This document shows, one piece after another, positions 54,830 through 64,000 of a stretch of 64,000 nucleotides of DNA. Below the pieces are notes generated by a model. The model ran no database searches and was not told where the DNA came from. It saw nothing but the letters and a program-made list of their open reading frames with translations. The first letter of the stretch is position 1, and the number at the start of each line of letters is the position of its first letter. The position numbers were made by a program, and so were the translations under genes. The stretch comes from Adiantum capillus-veneris (Eukaryota; Streptophyta; Polypodiopsida; Polypodiales; Pteridaceae). The stretch spans positions 133,044,682 through 133,108,681 of the forward strand of contig CM043967.1 of assembly GCA_014529385.2 (NCBI GenBank), given 5' to 3'.

Positions 54830-57800
54830 ACCGAGATAGTTACAAGTTACTTGTCAAAGCTTGATTATACTATTAGAAAGCTAGAAAAATTATGTCATAA
54901 TTTTTTTGGTAGAAATTAGTTGTTTTAAACCTTAAAATTAATGGAAAATTTAGCAAAATAACTTAATAAATCACAAGACAACTATCAAAGTTGGAAAACA
55001 TTATCAAAAGTACGAGATAGTTATCTCATGAACATAAAATTAGTATAGATATTCATGTAAGGTAAAATTATTTGCTTTTAGCTATAAATTACAAAGAGAA
55101 ATTAGTTAGCTAGCTTAGATAATTACATGGTAATTATCCAAGTCAAGAAATAATATACACAAGTCAAGATAATGATCTCATGAACAAAAAATTAGTTAAG
55201 CTATTTAGTAAGGTGAAAATGGTCTAATTTTAGCTATAAATAGAAGGGGGAAATTAGTTATTTAGCGTAGTTAACTACATGGTAGTTATCAAAGTTCGAA
55301 AACATCATTAGAAAGCCAAGATAATTAGATTATGAAAAGAAATGTAGTTTATATAATTAATAAGATTAAAATTATTTGACTTTTTTTAAATTAAAGAGAG
55401 AAATTAGTTAATTAGCTTAGATAAATACATGGTAATTATCAAAGGTAGAAATCATCATAAGAAAATTAAGATATTTATTTTATAAGCAAAAAATGATTTA
55501 TCTATTTAATTAAGCTAAATTATTTTATTTTGGCTGTAAATTAAAGGGGACAATTAGTTAACTAGCTTAAAAAAATACATGCTAATTATCAAAGTTAAAA
55601 AAAATCATTAGCAAGATGATAAAATTAGTTCATGAATAGAAATTTAGTTTAGCTATTTTATTAGGCTAAAACTATGTGATTTTAGATGTAGATTAAATGG
55701 AAAATTAATTAACTAGATTATATAATTACATGGTAATTATCAAAGCTAGAGATTATCATTAGCAAGCCAAGATAATTAGCTCATGAACAAAAAATTAGTT
55801 AAGTTATTTAGTAAGGTTAAAATGGTCTAATTTTAGCTATAAATAGAAGGGGGAAACTAGTTAGTTTGTGTAGATAACTACATGGTAATTATCAAAGTTA
55901 GAAAACATCATTAGAAAGCCAAGATAATTAGATTATGAAAAAAAATTACTTTATATAATTAATAAGATAAAAATTATTTCACTTTTTTTGTAAATGAAAG
56001 AGAGAAATGAATTAGTTAGCTTAGATAAATACATGGTAATTATCAAAGGTAAAAATCATCATAAGAAAATTAAGATATTTATTTTATAATCAAAAAATGG
56101 TTTATCTATTTAGTTAAGCTAAATTATTTTATTTTGGCTGTAAATTAAAGGGAAAAATTAGTTAACTAGCTTTAAAAAATTACATTCTAATTATCAAAGT
56201 TAGAAAACATCATTAGCAAGATGATAAAATTAGTTCATGAATAGCAATTTAGTTTAGCTATTTTATTAAGCTAAAACTATATGATTTTAGATGTAGATTG
56301 AATGGAAAATTAATTAACTAGCTTATATAATTACATGGTAATTATCAAAGCTAGATATTATCATTAGCAAGCCAAGATAATTAGCTCATAAATAAAAAAT
56401 TAGTTAAGTTATTTAGTAAGGTGAAAATGGTCTAATTTTAGCTATAAATAGAAGGGGGAAATTAGTTAGTTAGAGTAGATAACTACATGGTAATTATCAA
56501 AGTTAGAAAACATCATTAGAAAGCCAAGATAATTAGATTATGAAAAGAGATTTAGTTTATATAATTAATAAGATTAAAATTATTTGATTGTTTTTGTAAA
56601 TTAAAGAGAGAAATTAGTTAATTAGCTTAGATAAATACATGGTAATTATCAAAGGTAGAAATCATCATAAGAAAATTAAGATATTTATCTTATAATTAAA
56701 AATGATTTATCTATTTAATTAAGCTAAATTATTTTATTTTGGCTGTAAATTAAAGGGGACAATTAGTTAACACTAGGTTGGTAACCTAACAGGACATAAA
56801 AGTGTCCTTTCAAGGCTTTGGAAAAAACCTCCAAAACCATAGTAGATCCACTCATTTTGTAAAATACTTTCATGAGGTTATAGTTCAAGGCCTACTACAC
56901 ATGTAAAAAATAAGAAACTTATAAAATTTCTCATCGTTTGGTCACACCAAGCCTCCAAAGTTGATGGACCAATACATTTTCACTAAAACAGTCATTTCTT
57001 ACGTTTTGTGGCATAAAAATAAGATTAGGGATTTTTGTAGGACTTGAGATAAATTTCTTGGTTAACTTCAATGGGTTGGTGATCAGATCATATGATTGCT
57101 TCTCACTCACTATTTTTTGTTTTGCCAAAAGAAATAGGTACAAAAAAGTTGAATTTTTACCATTTCGCAAAACTATCATCAAAGTTTCTATAGCCACGCT
57201 CAATACAAATAATATATGCATGTTTTCTTAGTTCCCTATTGTCCTTTAGGTTCATAAGGAGCCATGGAGCATGTCAAAAGAATAATACATCTCTTACCAA
57301 GGGGAATCTTGGGGACAAAGATGAAGTGCTAAATACAGCAAACATGAAAAAACTGGGTTCAACATTATGAGTTGTAGAATCCCATAGAAACTATTCAATA
57401 TCTAGCCAAATTTGATCCTTATGAGACTAGATATGGTTACTACCTACAAAATGTATATAGTTGTCACAAGAAACTAACAATATTGAAAAAGCTATACTTG
57501 ATATACTAGAATGTTTCGTTTTCTTCTATAATTGAAAAAATCAACCATCGTTGTCTACTATGCAAAATAGGGTATTAGGTGCCCCAAAACTCAAGGAATA
57601 TTAGCTTTATGTTACAGTATGTGACATAGTAAATCAAAGCTTCATTTGGATATCATGAAAGCCACCAAAAAAATCATAGAAGAGCTAAAATTGGCTAAAA
57701 AACAGGATTTGACAATTTTTGTAATTTGGCCATAACTTACAACTTTAACATTTATTTCTCCCTAGAAGCATCAGGACATGTTGAGGACTACTAAAGATAG

Positions 57801-58980
57801 TTCTCTAGCATTATAGACCTCACAAACATGAATTCTAGAGTGGTATAGTTGCAAAAAGTTGAAAAAAAACCAAAACTAGGACCCATTTTTTCACACAGTT
57901 TAGGTTGTGAAATGTTGTGCAAGGACAAGGTTAAAGATGGAATTGATATTCCAAAAAAATGTCGAGTTTTTTTCAGCTCATGAGACAAATTTCTAGATAG
58001 ATAGCACCTCAAAATCTATTTTGAAACTCTTGACATAACTCAAGGAAAATGGTCACTTAACAGGACATAAAAGTGTCCCATTACCAACCTAGTGTTAACT
58101 AGCTTAGAAAAATACATGCTAATCATCAAAGTTAAAAAACATCATTATCAAGATGATAAAATTAGTTCATGAATAGAAATTATTTTAGCTATTTTATTAA
58201 GCTAAAACTGTCTAATTTTAGATGTAGATTAAATGAAAAATTAATTAACTAGCCTATATAATTACATGGTAATTATCAAAGCTAAAGATTATCATTAGCA
58301 AGCCAAGATAATTAGCTCATGAACAAAAAATTAGTCTAATTATTTAATTAAGCTAAAAGCATCTAATTTTAGCTATAAATTAAAGAGAAAATCAGTTTAT
58401 TAGATTAGATAATTACATGATAACTAACAAGGATATAAAACATCATTATCAAGTCAAAACAATTAGCTCATGAATAGAAATATAGTATACCTATTTAATC
58501 AAGCTAAAAGTATTTGATTTTTGCTCTAAATTAAAGACAAAAACTAGTTAGTTATCTTAGATAATGACATTGTAATTATCAAAGTTAGAAAATACCATTA
58601 GAAAGCTATGATAATTATACCACAAATTACTTAACTAGTTTTAGTAGTTATTATAGCTCAAAAACCTTGTTTTAGGCATAACTATAGTTGGGATAAATAT
58701 TTAGTATAGCTAAAAGTTTTTAATAAAATTATTGGAGATAGTAACCACTCTTAGGAATTTGAGATAGTTATATCTTTAGGAGGTAATGAATATAATAAAT
58801 GTTAAGCCAAGAATATGCCAGTTTTAGGCTTAATAAAAAGGAGAAATTAGTAAAAAGGGTTTATAAATTTATAAGATAAATAAGGGAACCCCTAAAATCT
58901 AGAAGAAATCTAGGATAAAACTATCTTAGCTATATGATTAATCAATATTATACCAAGAATTTATCAACTTCGACTACAAA
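54830..58980. repeat. ~151-bp tandem repeat with ~603-bp four-monomer higher-order units
   Basis: Monomers start at an AATTAGTTA-like word and contain ACATGGTAATTATCAAAG. Starts at 55251, 55401, 55551, 55702, 55854, 56005, 56155, 56307, 56459 and 56610 give spacings of 150-152. Every fourth monomer is most alike (55251, 55854, 56459, and 58388 after subtracting the insertion), giving a 601-605-bp higher-order period. Edges at 54.83 and 58.65-58.98 kb are degenerate. TTAA element copy 2 interrupts one monomer. Confidence 0.92.
56771..58094 (-). mobile_element. 1324-bp TTAA-flanked TIR element, copy 2
   Basis: The same family as 28732-30035, inverted. The ends are CACTAGGTTGGTAA and its complement; TTAA lies at 56767-56770 and 58095-58098. 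The empty site can be read from neighbouring satellite monomers (AATTAGTTAACTAGCTTA), showing that TTAA was duplicated on insertion and that nothing else was lost. A 96-codon frame (56931-57221, -) matches the shorter frame in copy 1 but has no known domain. Confidence 0.95.
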
Positions 58981-59216
58981 TTAAAGAAAAATCCAACAAA
59001 AAAGTTCTCAGAAGTGGGAAATTCCTTAGGCTAAACTAAGGTATAAGGAGTTACAGGAACAATATTAAAAAATCCAAGAGTCTTCTATAAGAAATTAAAC
59101 TATTCCAATATCTAATTAATTATGCTAAGTCATGGAAATGCATTATAGAACGGTAAGAATTAGGTTTTTGATAATTTATCTAATAAGTATACATCCCTTT
59201 TATAAGGATAGAAGTC

Positions 59217-59502
59217 ATGGCTCTAAAGAGGACCCGGGCAAACCCGCAATCTGATGAGGCGGATAATGTTCCAAAGAGGGTCAAAGCATCTCGTGACCAC
59301 AAGGCCGGGCCTAGTAGTAGAACTACAAATGAAAGCATTCGAGCCCCATCATTGCAACAGACACCCAACCAATCCTAGGTGGTACATCTTCATTATAAGT
59401 AGCAACATTGCCTATGTAAAAGAGCGGGCCGGCAAGGATTTAGGAAAAATGAAATTGACTGAAAAAGGAAATGCATCTTCCAAGAAACTAGCGTACACTT
59501 TG
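59217..59502 (+). pseudogene. Small basic frame after the satellite array
   Basis: MALKRTRANPQSDEAD opens a 53-codon frame; after a frameshift YVKERAGKDLGKMKL continues to a stop at 59502. Base composition is richer in GC than the array. It could be the start of the gag of an element whose leader contains the satellite, but no known domain is visible. Confidence 0.3.
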
Positions 59503-59815
59503 TAAAGTAGAAAAGAATTATTTGGATTAAGGTTGGTTTAGTGCCCCCCCTTCTTGCCTACTACAATGAAATCAAACTCATGCAATATGATGAAAAATTG
59601 AACAATACGTCAAGTATTGCATGGTTTGTTCACCAAGTATACTAGCTCTTGATAATTCACAAAAAATATATTTATGCAAGAAGGTAGTGTCTAAATTTTT
59701 TCACTGCGTAAACCATTCCTAATCCTTCTCTTTTTGTGGTTGTGTAATTTTGTTCCGCACTATTAAGATGCATGTTAGAGTAACAGATGGGAAAATCCAT
59801 GTTGTTCTCTCTAGG

Positions 59816-60960
59816 CTATGCTAGAATGTATCTAGCCGCATATGCCAATGCATCAATGTGGACGTGAAATGTTTTATCCCAATCACGAGATTTTAGAATC
59901 GAAGTAGAAATCAATCTATACTTCATTTGTTGGAATGCCTTTCTGCACTCTTCACTCCACTCAAACTTTGTAATGAGAGCATAGAGATATTTTGCAATGA
60001 CTATGTACATGTAAACAAACATTTTGTAGTAACCACAATGGCCCATAAAGTTTTGTACTTCATGGGTCTTCGAAGAGAAACAATGACCTTTATCTTCTCA
60101 AGATCTGTGGAAATGCCATTTTTGGACACAATGTGCCCCAAAATATTCCCTTTTCTTACCATGAGGACACATTTCTATGGATTCAAGAAAATACCATAAG
60201 TCTTATATTTCTCAAAGATCTTTTCAGATGCCCTATGTGTTCTTTTCTTACTAGAGAGTGCACACATAAGACGTCCATGTAAAATTCTAAGGACTATCTT
60301 TGATACTATTTAAAAGCATGACTCATGAGACTTTGGAATGTGGTAGGTGCATTGGTCAATCCAAATGGTATCACTTGATAAGAAAACATACTCCATTCTA
60401 TTGCAAAGGCTCTCTTGTGAGGATCCTCTAGATTTATGGCAAGCTGATTATAGCCTCAAAGCCCATCAAGGAAGTTGTAATCTTCCTTTCCTAAGACTCT
60501 CTCAATCACATGGTCTCTAATTTGTAGGGGATAGTTATCTTTGATGGTGGTAGTGTTTACCTGTTTGATATTTACACAAACTCACAGTTTATCATTCTTT
60601 TTGGGCACTACCACAACTAGTGACAGCCAATCTGCATAGATAAACTCCACTTCTTTAAGCTTGTATATCTCCTCTTTGATCTTTTTGGTAAGTGTTTCAT
60701 TGTATGTATAGGGACATTGTCTACAGGGTTAGCATTACTCTTAATGCGTATCATATGCTGGAAAATACTAGGATCAACTCCCTTAAGGACCATGCGAACA
60801 TATCTCTGTATTTATTGAGAGTAGGTATTAGAAGCTACTCTTCCTCCTCAATGAGATCTCTGGCTATATAAGTTGGCTTCACTTCTTCTCCTGGTTCAAC
60901 TAGGTCAATTTTCTTGGCATTGTCAGGTCCATCATAAGATTTTCGTGGTCCTTTGATTCC
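59816..60960 (-). pseudogene. Reverse transcriptase-RNase H remnant, element D
   Basis: Motifs from right to left: AFAIEWSMFSYQVIPFGLT and NAPTTFQ (near 60330-60420), FYMDVLCVHS (near 60250-60280), ILGHIVSKNG (near 60130), MGHCGYYKMF (60046) and HVHIDALAYAARYIL (59816-59860). The catalytic YMDD box has Val for the second Asp. Frameshifts and stops separate the pieces. Confidence 0.85.
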
Positions 60961-61993
60961 CTAATTGGCTAGTGAAGTACAATTCTTCTGTCTTGTATGC
61001 TGTATTTTTTAGAGTGGGAGGGCACATTGAATTTACCAATGTAAGAACCCTCTTCACTCTCCATTTTGGTTGCCCCAATTTCTTTTCACGATGTATTTCA
61101 GTTGTTGATATTCATGTTTTCACTCAATTTTGGATATTTTTTATGATTTTTCAGTTCTGTTTTTGAGTTTCCCTTTGCTTTCTTTCTTTGGATTGGTCTT
61201 CATAGAAGCTAGATTCATTGTTTTTTGTATGATTTTGTCCTTGACACAATCATCTCTCCCAACAAGAATCAAATACTATGTTTTACTTAGTACTCATGAA
61301 ATCAAATTTTTTTTGTTTGTTTCTTTGTTTTTGCAGGTGTTTCTCCTCGATACTTTTGTTGTCTTCTTGATTTTTGATTTCAAAAATCATAGAAGAGTGC
61401 CTTGTGCTAGTTTGGCTTATCCTCATTTTCAAAGCTACTTGATAGCTCATCCTTTGCATCAATCTCTAATTCATCATCTTGTGAATCTTGGAACTCATCA
61501 TCACCTCCATTGCTTACATCTTATATGGAAATCTAATAAACTACTCATTTGCAATCAATCATCTCTTGCGTTTCGATCTCCTTAGATTCCAATTCCAGCT
61601 CAAAAGATAACATTCACCATCTTGAAGGGCATTATATAAAAACCTTCGTGGTCACAAACTTTTTTGGGTGTTAATTTGTCTATGCACACATCTAGAGTAG
61701 TCAATACTTGGTCCCATCTAAAGGGTTCATATAAGGCTTTAGGCAATGGCTCTTGAATGTAGCTCTTATCCTCTATTCACCTCTCTAGGATGAAATATTC
61801 TTTTCCAAGCTTCCACATTCAAAACACTCTGCACATCCAAATATGTGTTTGATTTGTCAACCACGTATGTAGTTGTTTGTTGTGGACTGGAGTCATGTCA
61901 AAGTCTTCCACTGAGGTTCAATTAACATCTCTATAACTATGGTCCTTGAGATTGACCCTCGTGGTAACACCTCTATGTTGCAGGTAGAGGTGG

Positions 61994-62330
61994 TCAAAGC
62001 CCCAATCTTGTAACATTTTGAGTTGATGGATGAATGGATGCCCCAAAAAAAAATAAAAATTTGGTGCTATTTCCAAAGTCCACTATGGAAAAGGTATGCT
62101 TGTATCTGATCTGACAAGAGGATACAATTATCCACTCTAGCATTCTCAAAGGTCTTTTGAAAAACCCGCTTGCAAGTTGCAACTTCATTCGTGTCATCCC
62201 TGAGAGCTCGCAATTCTTTCTCCTAGACTTCCTTTGTATCTATGGACACTCTAGCCCCAATATCAAGTATAGAAATCATTTTCACTCCCTTGTGCTCAGT
62301 GACAAAGTGGTATTTCCTTCCTCACCTTCA
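61994..62330 (-). pseudogene. Retropepsin-like remnant, element D
   Basis: MKLQLASGFFKRPLRMLEW and YKHTFSIVDFG match the protease part of element E (538-680). The sequence is frameshifted after FGNSTK. No intact D-T/S-G was seen. Confidence 0.6.
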
Positions 62331-62710
62331 CAGTAATGGCTGACCTTGTTTCTAGGCATAGGTTTCACTTTTGGTTTTTCTGGGGTACTTTCACCCATGT
62401 TTTCATTTACAAGAAGGTCTTAAGGAGGTATTATTAGCCCCATAATTTCCAAATTTTTGTCCATCTAGCCCCCAAAGATGTGGTATAATCTACAAGAGTT
62501 CTAAGAGAGAGTAATGGTACATTGTATAGGAGATGACATAAATTCATGGAGGCTCTTTATGTCCATTATCTGTGGAATCGAACTCCATTGAGAGGGAACA
62601 AACTTAACCTTTGATTTTGTCTCTTTCTCCCCTTAAAAATATGGTAAGGTCTTTAAAGTGTTAGGTTTACTCTCAATTGTTACCTTTGTTTGTGCATCAT
62701 TGTATAATGA

Positions 62711-63444
62711 CTATATATAATGAGGATAAAACTCATGATCCATGTTTATTTTGGGGATAGGTACTGACTTAAAAGTCACACTACCATCTTTGTGGTCTCT
62801 AATTGTATCCCACAAGGCTTTAGGCCACGGCTCTTCCACTTCTAGAATAAGATTCATCCCTTGTGTCTTGGCATCATCAGTTGTGTTTGCTACTACCCTT
62901 ATATCAAATGGTGTTTTGTTTTCAAGTATCATTAGGTCAACATTTTTATCTTCCTTGTTCCCATTTTCCCTTTCCTTTTGAGGTGTCATCACTGCCTGGC
63001 TAGCAATGTTTGTCATTTTTTCTTGTATTATTGGTCTCTTATATGAGCCGTTTCCACAATTCCAATCTTCTTGTTTTAATTTGTGGATTTGAATAATTCA
63101 ACTATCCTTTCTCTAAGGTCTGGTTGTTCTTCAATCTTGACTCAGAGGCTTGTATCAGAGCATCCAATGGCTCCAATATTTTTTCCACCAAGACTAAATC
63201 GCTTGATAAAGTTTTAGATGCTTTTGCTCCCTCAACTTTGCCTTTTGTTTTCCTTTTCTCTTTTGAGATGCTCCCTTGTTTGTTGTAGCTCTATCTCCAA
63301 GGTAGTCTTTTCTCTTAGCCTCTTCACTTTCATTTTGTCTCTTTTCACATTCCAGGATTTTCTTTGAATCCTGACGATCAAACTCGCAAACTCAGCTTGA
63401 TCCAAAAGTTTTGACTCATCCTCAAATGGATTCCTAAGTTGCAT
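62711..63444 (-). pseudogene. Gag/upstream polyprotein fragments, element D
   Basis: Two open pieces on the minus strand. 63232-63444 (MQLRNPFEDESKLLDQAEF) is a Lys/Glu-rich coiled-coil; 62711-63016 contains NLILEVEEPWPKALWDTI. Composition fits the linker or gag of this element type. No enzymatic motif. Confidence 0.4.
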
Positions 63445-63480
63445 TGTATGTTATATGGTGTACATATAATATACTTTATA

Positions 63481-64000
63481 CGTATTATACTACACCATCA
63501 ATTAAACGAATGTATAGCACAATGCCACATCAGCAAAACCATAGTATCGTTTAAGTTCTTAGTAGCTCAATCGAGCTATATTTTGATCAATTTATGTTGC
63601 TCTATATTTACATGAATAGGGAGCCATTTTCCATTGTAGGCTTCTTTATTGGACTAGTTGCCTTGAGTTCGACCTAAAGATGAACTCTGAAAACCAAAAC
63701 CAAAGAAAAAAATTGTAATGATTTTCATTCAGAAGTAAGGTTATTTTGATAAAAAGATACAAAATTGGATTTAAGTTTTTATATTATGCAAATTAGATCA
63801 TACATTTTGTGTAAAATAAATTTGTTAGAGTAGATTTAGCATGTGCTTACATGTGTTGAAATACACACCTAAGAGTAATTTAATTTTATCTAATTTTGTA
63901 GTTATTTCTTTGTGTAGAGCCATGCTCACACTGGAGGTGATTTTTGCAAGCAAAATAATCATCACTTACCTTCTGTAGAGTTTGACACATTTGGAAGTGA
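63481..64000. other. AT-rich end of window
   Basis: No gene or clear repeat seen. May contain the upstream part of element D. Confidence 0.4.

Larger units (their letters stand above)
59530..63480 (-). mobile_element. Ty3/gypsy element D, decayed relative of E
   Basis: RT-RNase H, protease-like and upstream frames occur in the reverse order on the plus strand, so the element reads leftward. Several segments match element E closely (MGHCGYYKMF against MGHCGYHRRF; YKHTFSIVDFG against YQHTFSIVDFG). A purine tract (GAAGGGGGGC, near 59545-59555 on the minus strand) may mark a 3' end after deletion of integrase. No LTR was identified. Confidence 0.8.

Overview
The window is AT-rich plant nuclear DNA made almost entirely of nested transposable elements. 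I found no convincing host gene, rRNA or tRNA gene. Plant origin rests on four things: a Ty1/copia element primed by the plant-typical initiator-Met tRNA site, a chromovirus with a C-terminal chromodomain, Athila/Tat-like Ty3 elements with a TTTGGCATCGTTG-type primer site, and an L1-type LINE. The mixture suggests a large, repeat-rich land-plant genome. I cannot place the lineage more closely.

Layout. 1-11.5 kb: decayed Ty3/gypsy element E (+), split at 5133/10615 by an apparently intact copia element on the minus strand (5134-10609; 143-bp LTRs, TSD TTGTC). 11.5-17.7 kb: element A, an LTR element with no pol but one long decayed reading frame; its LTR at 17271 is followed by what looks like a second copy of its leader. 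17.9-34.8 kb: a decayed LINE (-), split by a 288-bp TIR element (18167-18454) and by the 11.4-kb LTR element B (20775-32192, TSD TTTAG). B has no recognisable pol. It carries a repeat-rich gag/protease-like frame, a 1.3-kb TTAA-flanked TIR element, and five 63-bp hairpins just before its 3' LTR. 34.8-44.9 kb: a head-to-head chromovirus composite with inverted LTRs, lying in what appears to be LINE-flank DNA. 45-53 kb: degenerate repeats, gag scraps, a foldback and a copia relic. 54.8-59 kb: a ~151-bp tandem repeat organised in ~603-bp four-monomer higher-order units, holding a second TTAA element. 59.5-63.5 kb: Ty3/gypsy element D (-), a relative of E.

Insertion order can be read from the junctions: the LINE is older than B, the chromovirus composite and the small TIR element; B is older than TTAA copy 1; E is older than the copia element; the satellite is older than TTAA copy 2. 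Only the copia element appears able to encode all proteins for its own movement. The best candidates for something undescribed are the covarying hairpin array in B, the TTAA-targeting family with CACTAGG ends, the head-to-head chromovirus, and the post-integrase retropepsin-like frames shared by E and B.
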